Shown here: in pieces, positions 17,839 to 26,282 of the stretch
Layout: every line of letters begins with the position of its first letter
Position numbering within the stretch: the first letter of the stretch is position 1
From: Lachnospiraceae bacterium G41
GTDB taxonomy: Bacteria > Bacillota > Clostridia > Lachnospirales > Lachnospiraceae
Assembly: GCA_900100245.1 (NCBI GenBank)
Contig: FNEU01000002.1
Span: forward strand, 186,001-250,000
Reading direction: 5' to 3'
Length of the DNA stretch: 64,000 nucleotides
Notes under the pieces: model-generated
Databases searched by the model: none
The model's input: only the letters and a program-made list of their open reading frames with translations
What the model was told of the DNA's origin: nothing
Made by a program: the position numbers and the translations under genes

Positions 17839-18579
17839 ATGAAAACTCATATTTCGGTTATTATACCCGCTCACAACGAAGAAAAGTACATAAAGCGCTG
17901 TATTATATCAATTAAGAAAGCAGCAAAGCGTTTCAAAGGCAATACTGAGATTATAGTAGTCTGCAACCGTTGCACCGATGACACGGCTGAAATAGCCAAA
18001 GAAAACGGTGCCGTAGTGCTTATTAACGAAGACAGATGTATAGCTAAGGTCAGAAATGCCGGAATCGATGCTGCAAAGGGAAAGATTATAGTTACCATTG
18101 ATGCCGATAACAGAATGACTCCCGGGACCTTAAATGAGATATACCGACTCCTTAGAAGCGGAAAATATATTGGCGGCGGTGCACCGATAAGATTTGAAAG
18201 ATATTCGTTTCCACTTTGGTGTAATGATATTTTATGCCGTGTTTCTTTTGCGATTACCGGCCTTTACAGCGGTATTTTCTGGGCCACGAGCGATACGTTC
18301 AAAGCCATAGGCGGTTTTGTCGACAAAAAGGCTATGGAAGATGTTGCTACAGCCAAACTTTTAAAACAGTACGGTAAGAAAAAGGGTAAGAAATACACCA
18401 CTCTTAAAAAGAACGTGCTGATTAATTCAACAAGAAAATACGATGATCTCGGCGACTGGCTATACTTTAAACTTTTAGTAGAGAACGCAGGCACTTTTAT
18501 AAAGGCAGCGTTCGGAGATAAGTCCGGAGTTGATAAATTACTCGACGAAATGTTTTATGAGTATAATGACAGACACTGA
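17839..18579 (+). CDS. Family 2 glycosyltransferase
   Basis: GT-A fold transferase of 246 aa. It has the start SVIIPAHNEEKYIKRCI, the nucleotide-binding VVCNRCTDDTAEIA region, the TIDADNRMTP metal-binding DxD and a GGFVDKKAMEDVA acceptor-side ED motif. There are no clear membrane helices except a hydrophobic patch around residues 130-150. It begins 5 bases after the MutS-like gene, probably in the same transcript. The acceptor is not predictable. Confidence 0.87.
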   Translation: MKTHISVIIPAHNEEKYIKRCIISIKKAAKRFKGNTEIIVVCNRCTDDTAEIAKENGAVVLINEDRCIAKVRNAGIDAAKGKIIVTIDADNRMTPGTLNEIYRLLRSGKYIGGGAPIRFERYSFPLWCNDILCRVSFAITGLYSGIFWATSDTFKAIGGFVDKKAMEDVATAKLLKQYGKKKGKKYTTLKKNVLINSTRKYDDLGDWLYFKLLVENAGTFIKAAFGDKSGVDKLLDEMFYEYNDRH

Positions 18580-18638
18580 TTCTGACGAGAAGTAATAAGG
18601 AAGGTACCCCGCGGGATAAAAAAGGGATGGTTTTTCAG

Positions 18639-19112
18639 ATGAAAAAATGTAAAGGAATTCTTATTTGTATTATGATTGGATTACTTTTTGCAGGTTGCGG
18701 AAAAAAAGAAATGACGGTAGGAAGTGCGGTAAAACAAACGGATATTACAGAGTTTTATTATACCGTGGATGAATCAACCAATCCGCCTGAGTTTTACAGA
18801 TATCGTTTTCATAAAGAAAATGATCAGTGGATATTCCATTTTGAAAAGAGAGAAGCAGACCACTGGCCTTTAACGGAAGCCGATATCACGGAATTTTGCG
18901 ATGTTACACTTACCGATGCTGAAAGAGATGAGTTCTTTTCTTACATTACCAACGGAAAGATTACAAGAAGAAGCGATATGCCTTTAGACAGTAGCGGTCC
19001 GTATCTGTTCATTTACTGGAACGGCGATAAAGGAGATTATCAGGTATTTGAGTTTGAGGCATACAGCCAACAAAAGGAATTTGAAGCTTTCTGTCGCTCA
19101 CTCATTCAGTAA
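18639..19112 (+). CDS. Small lipoprotein of unknown function
   Basis: Signal peptide MKKCKGILICIMIGLLF followed by lipobox FAGC, with the lipidated Cys at residue 20 when ATG 18639 is used; the in-frame ATG at 18627 adds four residues and sits directly on its own purine stretch. The mature part, about 138 aa, is acidic and rich in aromatic residues (WIFHFEKREADHW, YLFIYWNGDKGDYQVFEF) with no motif I recognise. A terminator follows. It marks the start of the accessory region. Confidence 0.75.
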   Translation: MKKCKGILICIMIGLLFAGCGKKEMTVGSAVKQTDITEFYYTVDESTNPPEFYRYRFHKENDQWIFHFEKREADHWPLTEADITEFCDVTLTDAERDEFFSYITNGKITRRSDMPLDSSGPYLFIYWNGDKGDYQVFEFEAYSQQKEFEAFCRSLIQ

Positions 19113-19121
19113 AGATTTTAA

Positions 19122-19149
19122 AAGGCCACATTGATTTGTGGCTTTATTT
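19122..19149 (+). terminator. Terminator after the lipoprotein gene
   Basis: AAAGGCCAC / GTGGCTTTA stem (one mismatch) with an 8-nt loop, followed by a T-rich tail. It lies just before the next lipoprotein gene. Confidence 0.55.
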
Positions 19150-19171
19150 GTACATATACCTAGGAGATGCT

Positions 19172-20188
19172 ATGCGAAAAACCAAACTTATGCTCATATC
19201 TTTAATCTGTATTCTGTGCGGCTTCGGGTGTGGCAAAAAAAATCAGCAAACTGTTGACTGGGTTTATTTAAAGCCTGACAAACCGCAGATTAAGATTGAA
19301 AAGGCAATAGATTTATCCGGAAGTTACGAAATATCCGAATACGACAGAAACGGGAACAGAATAAAGTTTGAAATGTACGATAAATACGGTCATGTTAAGT
19401 ATTCGTGCATAAGTACTTTTGATGATAATCAGAACCTGATAACTGAAGCAAGGAAGAATAACAACGGCGTAACAAGTTATAAAAAAAATGTCTATGATAA
19501 AGACGGCAATCTCATAAAAGAATATGAGGGAGATGACGAAAACAGTCTGTATCTTTGCGGAGAATACAAGTACAAAAAGGGAGTACTTGAAAGGATAGTT
19601 TATTACGAAGAAGACGGCAGTATTGATTACATATGGGAAAACGAATACAAAAACGGTCTTTTAGTCAAAGAGACGAAGTTGAGTGATACAGGCTATGTAT
19701 ACAGAACGTATGAATATGAGTATGATGCCGACGGCAGAAAGATAAAAATGACCGATACCCTGTATGGGCACGGATCGATATATTATTACGATATTCAGGG
19801 AAGAATAATTCGAGAAGAATTATTTAGCGAAGAAAACGGAATATCTTCGGTTTATGAAAACAAATACGGAGATTACGGATTAACGGATGCTTTTAGCTTA
19901 GAACCTGACGGAACTGTGAAAAGTCATTCTAAAACCTATTATGACGAAAAAGGACAGTTGTCAAAAACAGTCTATGTTAATGAAAAAGGAAAAGAAAAAG
20001 TTTCGGCCACATGGGAATACGATGCTTATGGCAATATGATTCATTATTGGGGCGTGAGAGGATACGAAACAACAGCAGAATATAATGAATACGGTTATCC
20101 AATCTTTAAACATGAAGTTTGTACGGACTTTACCAGAAATGCCGGAACCTATGATATAACTACACAATTTGAATATGTATATTTCTAG
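19172..20188 (+). CDS. Lipoprotein with YD/RHS-like repeats
   Basis: Lipoprotein of 338 aa; the signal is MRKTKLMLISLICILCGFGC with the lipidated Cys at about residue 20. ATG 19172 has a TAGGAG site; an upstream in-frame ATG at 19136 overlaps the terminator. The mature part is built of about ten degenerate repeats with a Tyr-Asp...Gly core: YDRNGNRI, YDKYGHVK, YDKDGNLIKEY, YDADGRKIKM, YDIQGRIIRE, YDEKGQL, YDAYGNMI, YNEYGYPI. This is the pattern of RHS/YD or toxin-delivery wedge repeats, forming a beta structure at the cell surface. No toxin tip or core motif is present. Function unknown. Confidence 0.78.
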   Translation: MRKTKLMLISLICILCGFGCGKKNQQTVDWVYLKPDKPQIKIEKAIDLSGSYEISEYDRNGNRIKFEMYDKYGHVKYSCISTFDDNQNLITEARKNNNGVTSYKKNVYDKDGNLIKEYEGDDENSLYLCGEYKYKKGVLERIVYYEEDGSIDYIWENEYKNGLLVKETKLSDTGYVYRTYEYEYDADGRKIKMTDTLYGHGSIYYYDIQGRIIREELFSEENGISSVYENKYGDYGLTDAFSLEPDGTVKSHSKTYYDEKGQLSKTVYVNEKGKEKVSATWEYDAYGNMIHYWGVRGYETTAEYNEYGYPIFKHEVCTDFTRNAGTYDITTQFEYVYF

Positions 20189-20226
20189 TGATTAAGTATG
20201 AGAAAGGAAGATTTTTAAAGGATTAA

Positions 20227-20925
20227 ATGATTAAAGCGATTGTTTTTGATATTGGACAGACCTTAACTTATTACCCGATTCCGCTTAACTGGTCAAAGCT
20301 ATACAGACCGGCTTTTGAGGCTGTATCTAATAAATTGGGCTTTGATATATCGGAAGAAGAATACAGTCACATAGGTAATGTCTTGATCAAGTATAATGCC
20401 AGGATAAATCCAAGAGATGTTGAAGTATCTTCAGATGAAGTATTTGGTGAAATTCTTGAAGGAACAAATATTAAAAAAAAATTGATAAATGATATAAAAA
20501 GAGAGTTTTATTCTTTTTTTAGAACAGATGTAAAAGTATATCCTGAAGCGGATCCGATCCTAAAAGAATTAAAAAGAAAAAATATTCTACTTGCAACTCT
20601 TTCCGATGTTCCATATGGCATGGATAATGAATATGCGTTGGGAGATTTAGGCGAATTGGTTAAGTACATTGATTTACCATATACTTCCAATGACATCGGG
20701 TATAGAAAACCGTTAGGGATTGGTTTAATAAAATTAGCCGAAGAATTTCACATCAATCCTTCGGAGTTAGTTTTTGTGGGCGATGAAATAAAGGATATAG
20801 AGTGCGCACATAATGCAGGAGCTAAAGGAATACTGATTAATCGTTCCGATGAGGATAAAAATTTCGGACAGGATTATATGATAAAAGATTTAAACGATTT
20901 GATGGAATTAGTTAGTATTCTATGA
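20227..20925 (+). CDS. HAD-family hydrolase
   Basis: HAD superfamily phosphatase-like protein, 232 aa. Motif I IVFDIGQTLTYY has the nucleophilic Asp but Gly in place of the second Asp, as in several HAD branches; motif II Ser is in TLSDVPYGMD, the Lys is in GYRKPLGIG, and motif IV is FVGDEIKDIECAHNAGAKG. A helical cap follows motif I. Substrate unknown. It is followed by a nucleotidyltransferase gene (57-base gap) and then by another HAD gene, a grouping repeated at 47-49 kb. Confidence 0.87.
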   Translation: MIKAIVFDIGQTLTYYPIPLNWSKLYRPAFEAVSNKLGFDISEEEYSHIGNVLIKYNARINPRDVEVSSDEVFGEILEGTNIKKKLINDIKREFYSFFRTDVKVYPEADPILKELKRKNILLATLSDVPYGMDNEYALGDLGELVKYIDLPYTSNDIGYRKPLGIGLIKLAEEFHINPSELVFVGDEIKDIECAHNAGAKGILINRSDEDKNFGQDYMIKDLNDLMELVSIL

Positions 20926-20982
20926 ATTTGATAATTTCTGTTGAACGATTATGGAAAAAAATATAATTGAAGAAGCAAAGGC

Positions 20983-21666
20983 ATGAATAACATTGTAGAT
21001 ATAAATGATTATACAAATAAACTAACAGATACGCTTAAATCAAAGTTTGGCGATAGACTGATATATGTTGGTCTTCAGGGCAGTTACCTAAGAGGAGAAG
21101 CTACGTCCGAGAGCGATATAGATATTATGCTTGTACTGGATGAGATACATGCTAAGGATTTGGCAACATATCGTCAGATATTGGAAGAACTCGGAGAATA
21201 TGAACGAGCATGCGGATTTGTTTGCGGAAAAGAAGAATTGATAAATTGGTTTCCCGAAGAAATCTGCCATGTACTTCATACCACTTCGGATATCTACGGT
21301 AAATTAAGTGAAATTGTACCGAGTTACAGTAAAAAAGATATAGCAGACTATATCAAGATGAGTGTAGGAAATCTTTATCATATGCTTTGCCACAGACGCA
21401 TTCATTCTGAAATGGAAAAGAATGTTTATAAATTGCCTCTGGCTAAAAGAGACATTTTCTTTATTCTCCAGAATCTTTATTTTCTTGAGGATAGTGATTT
21501 TATAGAAAGGAAAATTGATGTGGCATCTAAAGTTAAAGGAATTGATCTTCAAGTTTGGGAGAGTTTTTCAGAAGAAATCACTTACGAGAACCTCGACCGG
21601 AACTTGGATTTGTTACTGGATTGGTGTAAAGATGTATTGAAAAGAACATCAAAATGTGGAGACTAG
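20983..21666 (+). CDS. Nucleotidyltransferase-domain protein (Pol-beta type)
   Basis: Minimal nucleotidyltransferase fold of 227 aa. The active-site pattern GSYLRGEATSESDIDIML gives the G-S...D-x-D metal ligands. The C-terminal helical part resembles those of aminoglycoside or other small-molecule nucleotidyltransferases, with MLCHRRIHSEMEKNVYKLPL as a positively charged helix. Substrate not determined. There is no clear Shine-Dalgarno beyond GAAGAAGC. It lies between two HAD-hydrolase genes. Confidence 0.82.
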   Translation: MNNIVDINDYTNKLTDTLKSKFGDRLIYVGLQGSYLRGEATSESDIDIMLVLDEIHAKDLATYRQILEELGEYERACGFVCGKEELINWFPEEICHVLHTTSDIYGKLSEIVPSYSKKDIADYIKMSVGNLYHMLCHRRIHSEMEKNVYKLPLAKRDIFFILQNLYFLEDSDFIERKIDVASKVKGIDLQVWESFSEEITYENLDRNLDLLLDWCKDVLKRTSKCGD

Positions 21667-21680
21667 TAAGTGGAGATATT

Positions 21681-21773
21681 ATGGGTGATAAATTCAGACA
21701 CCCTGAGAAATACGCTATTTTGTCTGACATCAATGTAAAGGGAATTATCAAAGGAGAATTCGTTCACTGGTAA
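21681..21773 (+). CDS. Possible 30-aa peptide or gene remnant
   Basis: ATG 21681 with TGGAGA seven bases upstream opens a 30-codon frame ending at TAA 21773: MGDKFRHPEKY, then a hydrophobic/basic tail ending EFVHW. The composition is protein-like (mixed charged and aromatic residues). I cannot say whether it is a true small protein or the end of a lost gene. It fills the spacer between a nucleotidyltransferase and a HAD gene. Confidence 0.3.
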   Translation: MGDKFRHPEKYAILSDINVKGIIKGEFVHW

Positions 21774-21787
21774 TTCATGGAGGCACA

Positions 21788-22474
21788 ATGATTAAAGCAG
21801 TAGTCTTTGATATGTTTGAAACACTTGTATCACTGTTTGAAGGACGAACCTATTTCAGTGAAAATATTGCGGAGGATTTAGGCGTAGACGTATTACAATT
21901 TCAAAAAGCGTGGCATGAGATTGAAGTCGATAGAAGCCGTGGTAAATACACCATAAAAGAAGGCTTAGAAATTGCTCTTAATAAAATCGATGCATATTCC
22001 GAAGAAAAAGTAAATCTAGCGGCAAATAAAAGACTTGATTCTTTAGAAGATACTTTTAATGCGATTCCTGAAGAATCTCTTCAGTTACTCAAAGATTTAA
22101 AATCTCAAGGTATCAAAATAGGTCTTATGACCAACACCTTTTCGGATGAAAGGGATAAAATAGTACAAAGTCCGCTTTATCCGTATTTTGATGTGGCTTT
22201 AATTTCTTACGAGGTTGGAATGAGCAAACCTGAGCCTGAGATGTATCAGAAAATGATTGATCTTTTAGGAGTAGAACCCGACGAAATCCTTTATGTCGGA
22301 GACGGCGGATCGAATGAACTGTATGAAGCAAGAGAAATGGGAATGCACCCTGTGCAATGTACATGGTTTTATGAAAAGGCATTTGACCCGCATATTCCGT
22401 GTCCCATTCTGGAAGATTTTCCTCACGCAAAACGACAGTGTGAGATATTGGATTATATAAAAAATAATTTATAG
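21788..22474 (+). CDS. HAD-family hydrolase
   Basis: HAD hydrolase of 228 aa. Motif I VVFDMFETLV (nucleophile Asp, second position Phe as in dehalogenase-like members), motif II Thr in GLMTNTFSDE, Lys in GMSKPEPEMYQ, motif IV YVGDGGSNELYEAREMG. A cap domain of about 70 residues lies after motif I. A GGAGG site just upstream fixes the ATG. Substrate unknown. It is unrelated at close range to the HAD protein at 20227, so this is not a simple duplicate. Confidence 0.88.
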   Translation: MIKAVVFDMFETLVSLFEGRTYFSENIAEDLGVDVLQFQKAWHEIEVDRSRGKYTIKEGLEIALNKIDAYSEEKVNLAANKRLDSLEDTFNAIPEESLQLLKDLKSQGIKIGLMTNTFSDERDKIVQSPLYPYFDVALISYEVGMSKPEPEMYQKMIDLLGVEPDEILYVGDGGSNELYEAREMGMHPVQCTWFYEKAFDPHIPCPILEDFPHAKRQCEILDYIKNNL

Positions 22475-22549
22475 TTATTTAGGAAAATCGCAATTTTTCT
22501 AAATAGATTATCTTTCAGTTTAATGTACCGTGACAAACCGGTGTTTGTC
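22472..22549 (+). repeat. Composite intergenic repeat, B and A/C parts
   Basis: Part B: TATTTAGGAAAA pairs with TTTTTCTAAATA around TCGCAA (22476-22506). Part A/C follows: GATTATCTTTCAG, then hairpin GACAAAC-CGGT-GTTTGTC (22532-22549). Related copies lie at 24044, 44272, 45821 and 49495. Confidence 0.65.
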
Positions 22550-22619
22550 ATACTGATTTGCAAAGGTAAACAAAGAACATTGCTGGAAAATATAAAAAGA
22601 ATATAGAGTGATGGTAACT

Positions 22620-23354
22620 ATGAAAGCGATTTTGACAAGTTCACTTGGTGGGCAGAAAAAAATAGACGGAAAGAGACTTCCAGCTAAACTGCTGGAAACC
22701 AACGGGCTATTGAAGAACATTCAAGCTGTTTGGAAAAATGATTCCAAGGTAATGATTATTAGTGGATCTCCTGCATATTATGATAAAAATGACAGCGTAT
22801 TATTTTGCCTAAAGGGAGCTTTTCCTTTGAGTGACCTCAGCGTTTCTGAAGTATTGATGTGTGATGAAAGAAACATAGAGATTATAGACCGTCTTCCTGA
22901 AATGGATGTGTTAATACTGGCTGGCGGACATGTGCCGACACAAAACATTTTTATGAAGACTATAAGGTTAAAAGAGCGCCTACAGACATGGGAAGGGCTT
23001 CTTATTGCCTGGAGTGCCGGATCCATGAATTGCGCAGAAACAGTTTATGCCGGTCCGGAACTTCCGGGAGAGGCAATAGATCCGAATTATCAAAGATGGA
23101 TAAGCGGGCTTGGAATAACAAAAACTAATATATTCCCTCATTTTGAGGCGTTAAAGGATGAAGTGCTTGATGGAATGAGATTGATAGAGGATATCACCTA
23201 CTCTGACAGCATGGGACATGAGATAATTGCTTTGAATAATGGTGGCTATATTGTTGTAGACAATGGCACAGAGACGCTCTATGGGGAAGCGTATAGTATT
23301 AAAAATGGAGAGCAGAGAAAAATCTGCGTAAATGAAAAATGGATACAGCTATAA
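22620..23354 (+). CDS. Peptidase S51-family protein (dipeptidase E-like)
   Basis: Class I glutamine-amidotransferase-like fold of the S51 (dipeptidase E/cyanophycinase) family, 244 aa. The LILAGGHVPTQN oxyanion segment is followed by LIAWSAGSMNCAE, where the Ser of the nucleophile elbow G/W-S-A-G-S is the expected catalytic residue, and by a C-terminal EIIALNNGGYIVV segment. Start ATG 22620 (MKAILTSS) fits the family better than the ATG at 22608; ribosome site weak. It may hydrolyse Asp-x dipeptides. Stand-alone gene bounded by intergenic repeats. Confidence 0.82.
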   Translation: MKAILTSSLGGQKKIDGKRLPAKLLETNGLLKNIQAVWKNDSKVMIISGSPAYYDKNDSVLFCLKGAFPLSDLSVSEVLMCDERNIEIIDRLPEMDVLILAGGHVPTQNIFMKTIRLKERLQTWEGLLIAWSAGSMNCAETVYAGPELPGEAIDPNYQRWISGLGITKTNIFPHFEALKDEVLDGMRLIEDITYSDSMGHEIIALNNGGYIVVDNGTETLYGEAYSIKNGEQRKICVNEKWIQL

Positions 23355-23464
23355 ACGGTTGTGTAGAAATGTCAAAAGAAATCATACAAGATAAAATTCG
23401 GGATAATCTGTTTCGCAAATCTCAAACTATTTAAAAACACGAAACGAATTAAATGCTGATAGTG

Positions 23465-23512
23465 AGTTATATCGGAAAACAATTTAGTTGAAATATTACA
23501 GTTGGGATGTAT
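23465..23512 (+). repeat. Composite intergenic repeat, y part
   Basis: TTATATCGGAAAACAATT, then TAGTTGAAATATTACAG, nearly identical to the segment at 51919-51951. The rest of the 237-base spacer (23355-23591) has no gene longer than a 21-codon frame at 23369, which I do not regard as real. Confidence 0.6.
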
Positions 23513-23591
23513 TTATTGTCATCAAAAACTATGAAATATTTTGATTTTCTTCACTAATGTTGCTTTGTTTTGATATGAGAGGGATATATAA

Positions 23592-24008
23592 ATGAATTCA
23601 AAAAATACGGTCATGGGAATACTTTTTATCGTAGTAGGTTTGACATTTGCAGGCCTCGGTATATGGGTTCAGTTTGTCAGAAATTTAGGATACGTTCCTG
23701 TTGAGGCTGAAATAACTAAAATTGAGAAATTATCGAATCCTACGCATAATGGTGGCAAGCACAGAACAAGTGCGAACTATGTTGCATATGTACAATATGA
23801 AGTCGATGGTAAAACATACGTCGGTCCGAGCGATGTATGGGAGTCCGGCATGAGTACCGGTCAGACAGTTACAATCTTTTACAATCCCAATAATCCTGCT
23901 GAGATGGGCGGAGATGCGAGATGGCTCGGTTGGTTTATAATTGGCATCGGTGGGATTGCAGTACTTGCCGGGGGCGCTATGATGATTCCAAGCAAGACAC
24001 ATTATTAA
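23592..24008 (+). CDS. DUF3592-type membrane protein
   Basis: Protein of 138 aa with an N-terminal helix (about residues 6-28), an extracytoplasmic beta domain and a C-terminal helix (about 112-132). The central pattern VEAEITKIE, YVQYEVDGKTYVGPS, GQTVTIFYNPNNPAEMG is characteristic of DUF3592, found in many small membrane proteins of unknown function. GAGAGGG upstream supports the ATG. Stand-alone gene between two repeat-bearing spacers. Confidence 0.82.
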   Translation: MNSKNTVMGILFIVVGLTFAGLGIWVQFVRNLGYVPVEAEITKIEKLSNPTHNGGKHRTSANYVAYVQYEVDGKTYVGPSDVWESGMSTGQTVTIFYNPNNPAEMGGDARWLGWFIIGIGGIAVLAGGAMMIPSKTHY

Positions 24009-24043
24009 GAAACATTAACTTTTATATAAGATAAGAAAAATAA

Positions 24044-24120
24044 ATTTCAGTATTTCTAAATAAGTAATCAATAAACAGATTAACTTACAGTATTATCGAC
24101 TAAGAATCGGGATTTGTTGG
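24044..24120 (+). repeat. Composite intergenic repeat, B and A/C parts
   Basis: TTTCAGTATTTCTAAATAAG (24045-24064), then CAGATTAACTTACAG (24076-24090) and GACTAAGAATCGGGATTTGTTGG up to 24120. Same order of parts as at 49495-49580. Confidence 0.7.
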
Positions 24121-24130
24121 AGAGAGTGTG

Positions 24131-24661
24131 ATGATTAGACTAAGACCATATAAGCCTTCTGATGCAAAAAGTATCGTATCGTGGTGTAAGGATGAGAAGA
24201 CATTCTTGCAATGGGGTGGTGACCATTTTGGGACTTTCCCCATTTCGGAAGATACAATGAACCATAAGTATTTACATGAGAATGGGGATTGCATAGAAGA
24301 AGATAACTTCTATCCGTTTACTGCGTTTGATGATGAGGGGATTGTTGGGCATTTTATCATGCGCTATCTACATGGAGACAATAAGATTCTTCGATTTGGA
24401 TGGGTTATTGTTGATGATACTAAACGTGGACATAAGTATGGGCAGAATATGCTCCGTTTGGGATTGAAGTACGCATTTGAAATCATGCAGGCTGATGTGG
24501 TGACGATTGGCGTATTCGAAAACAATATTTCTGCGTATAAGTGTTATCTATCTGCGGGTTTTCATAGATCAAAAGATCAGCCGAATGTGACCGAGAATAT
24601 CCATGGAGAATCATGGAAAATTATTGAGTTGGAACTATCAAAGAAAGAATATATGTCATAG
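24131..24661 (+). CDS. GNAT acetyltransferase, RimJ/RimL-like
   Basis: GNAT-fold N-acetyltransferase of 176 aa. IRLRPYKPSDAKSIVSW is the usual first strand and helix; GWVIVDDTKRGHKYGQNML matches motif A (the R/Q-x-x-G-x-G/A pyrophosphate loop, here RGHKYG); NISAYKCYLSAGF is motif B. ATG 24131 is preferred to the adjoining GTG 24128; GGAGAGAG lies upstream. Substrate unknown (amine of a small molecule or protein N-terminus). One of several unrelated GNATs in this region. Confidence 0.87.
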   Translation: MIRLRPYKPSDAKSIVSWCKDEKTFLQWGGDHFGTFPISEDTMNHKYLHENGDCIEEDNFYPFTAFDDEGIVGHFIMRYLHGDNKILRFGWVIVDDTKRGHKYGQNMLRLGLKYAFEIMQADVVTIGVFENNISAYKCYLSAGFHRSKDQPNVTENIHGESWKIIELELSKKEYMS

Positions 24662-24663
24662 GG

Positions 24664-24684
24664 TCAAATTCAAGTTTTTCGCAA
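24664..24684 (+). repeat. Composite intergenic repeat, C part
   Basis: TCAAATTCAAGTTTTTCGCAA right after a GNAT stop codon; compare AAATTCAAGTTTGTC at 50521 and AAATTCGAGTTTGTC at 46375. Confidence 0.5.
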
Positions 24685-24704
24685 TAGATGGTTTTATAGA
24701 AAAA

Positions 24705-25070
24705 ATGGGAACAATTAGTTTAGGAAAAGACAATTTTGAAATTCATAGTGGGGATCAAGCATTGCAAATAATTAAAAATGCAATGTCGGATGAAAATGAA
24801 ATATGGATTAGCGGAGACAACAAATATCCGAGTATGGCTATATGTCTAAACGGGGAATATGCGTCAATCTCATATTTTCAATCCGAAGATGGCGAAATGT
24901 GGCTTTCATACAATGAAAATAATCATAAAGTTGTCACCTTTTTAGCCGGAGGAGAAGAGTGGATTCCGGAACCGAACGCTGTTATTGGGATAGAGGATAT
25001 GCTTTCTTGCGTTAAGGAATTTGTTGATTCCTTCGAAAGACCCTCCTGTATCTGTTGGCAGGATTTATAA
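24705..25070 (+). CDS. Imm1-family immunity-like protein
   Basis: Protein of 121 aa (from ATG 24705) that matches the Imm1 pattern: a central two-strand pair (YPSMAICLNGEYASISYF), a turn, VTFLAGGEEWIPEPNAVI and a C-terminal helix ending CICWQDL. Imm1 proteins neutralise deaminase-type and other polymorphic toxins in contact-dependent systems. A longer frame from 24603 runs through the preceding GNAT gene and the repeat, and is rejected. No cognate toxin is encoded in the window, so it would be an orphan immunity gene. No good Shine-Dalgarno is visible. Confidence 0.6.
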   Translation: MGTISLGKDNFEIHSGDQALQIIKNAMSDENEIWISGDNKYPSMAICLNGEYASISYFQSEDGEMWLSYNENNHKVVTFLAGGEEWIPEPNAVIGIEDMLSCVKEFVDSFERPSCICWQDL

Positions 25071-25102
25071 AAGATAATTACAGTTGCTATGGAGGAAATA
25101 AT

Positions 25103-26146
25103 ATGAACACGGTTCATAAAAGAATAATTGATGCTATTTTGGAAAAGGAAAAGCAGGAATGCCCGGGAACTCTGGATCTTTTGGGAATTTACGGATCGGT
25201 AAGCACCGGAGATGTGCATGAACACTCGGATTTGGATTTATTGGTTCTCATCAATGATTCCAAGGGATATATTCTTTCAAAAACATTTATTCTTGATGAC
25301 GAAGAAATCGGTTACGACATTTACTGCACAAACTGGGAAATGCTGGAGAATGATGCGAAGTGTGGACATGCTCATCTGAGTAAACTTATGGATTCCGAAG
25401 TAGTATATATTCGTGACGAGAGTGTGACTAAACGTCTTGAGGGCTTAAAAGATCAGGCCAGTAATATCCTTGGTTCTGAAAAACGTTTTGAAACAATTGC
25501 AAATATACGAGAAGAACTCTGCAAGATTTATGGACATGCTTTTCTGGCAGAGAACATAGGACAGCTCAGATGCTGGGGTGCATATATGATTAATTTATGC
25601 CTGGATGCGGTAATGCTTTGGAATGGAAATTATTATAAGCGAGGCATTAAGAGAACATTTGAGGAACTTAAAGGACTTGATGTGCCGAGCGATTTTGAAG
25701 CCAATATTATGAATATTGTTCAGGCAAAGGATTACACGGAACTTGGAAACGCACTTGGAACACTGTTTAAGTCGGTAATGCTATTTACCGAGCGAAAAAC
25801 GGAAAAGAACGCGCCTTCTAAAGAAAGCTTGGCGGGAAGTTACGAAGAAATGTTTTCTAACTGGAAGAACAAAATGCCGGAAGCAACAGAGCGCAGTGAT
25901 GTGTTTTCTTCTTTTATGAATCTTTCATCACTACAGTATATGTTTGAGGGGATTGGGTCAGAAAACAATATTTCCAGCTTTAATGTAATGGAAGAGTTTG
26001 ATGCTGCCAACCTTGCGAAGAATGCTCAGATATTTGATAAGGCTCTGGAAGACTATCTTCAGGAATACGTAAAGCTTGGCATGGAGCCGGTGGTTTATGA
26101 TGATGTTGATAACTTTGTGAAAGATTATTTTGATAAAATGTTCTAA
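25103..26146 (+). CDS. Nucleotidyltransferase-domain protein, long form
   Basis: Nucleotidyltransferase of 347 aa. The active-site pattern GIYGSVSTGDVHEHSDLDLL carries G-S and D-x-D, and a third acidic residue is in GYDIYCTNWE. A long helical C-terminal half includes YGHAFLAENIGQLRCWGAYM and resembles the kanamycin-nucleotidyltransferase-type helical domain. ATG 25103 has a perfect ATGGAGGAAATA site; the longer frame from 25055 overlaps the Imm1 gene. The motif alone does not show whether it modifies an antibiotic, a tRNA or a protein. Confidence 0.82.
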   Translation: MNTVHKRIIDAILEKEKQECPGTLDLLGIYGSVSTGDVHEHSDLDLLVLINDSKGYILSKTFILDDEEIGYDIYCTNWEMLENDAKCGHAHLSKLMDSEVVYIRDESVTKRLEGLKDQASNILGSEKRFETIANIREELCKIYGHAFLAENIGQLRCWGAYMINLCLDAVMLWNGNYYKRGIKRTFEELKGLDVPSDFEANIMNIVQAKDYTELGNALGTLFKSVMLFTERKTEKNAPSKESLAGSYEEMFSNWKNKMPEATERSDVFSSFMNLSSLQYMFEGIGSENNISSFNVMEEFDAANLAKNAQIFDKALEDYLQEYVKLGMEPVVYDDVDNFVKDYFDKMF

Positions 26147-26160
26147 AGGCGGTGATGACA

Positions 26161-26253
26161 ATGGCATCAGGCAAAGAATACCTTGATTTTGTCTTAGATC
26201 AGCTTTCAGAGCTAGATGAGATTACATATAAGGCAAGGAGCAAAAATGTTTGA
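26161..26253 (+). pseudogene. TfoX N-terminal domain stub
   Basis: A strong AAAGGCGGTGATGACA ribosome site and ATG 26161 open a 30-codon frame: MASGKEYLDFVLDQLSELDE, then ITYKARS and stop. This is the beginning of the TfoX/Sxy N-terminal domain, which normally continues with a MMGEYIIYY-type strand for about 100 residues. The match breaks after ITYKA, so the gene was truncated, probably by whatever brought in the downstream kinase. Competence-linked regulation by the intact family is known from proteobacteria. Confidence 0.6.
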
Positions 26254-26282
26254 TTTAAATGACGAAAGGGGTAATTCGGAAT

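Noticed and set aside
23369-23434. 21-codon frame starting MSKEIIQDKIR
   Set aside because: Too short, no ribosome site and no recognisable family; probably chance or a very small remnant.
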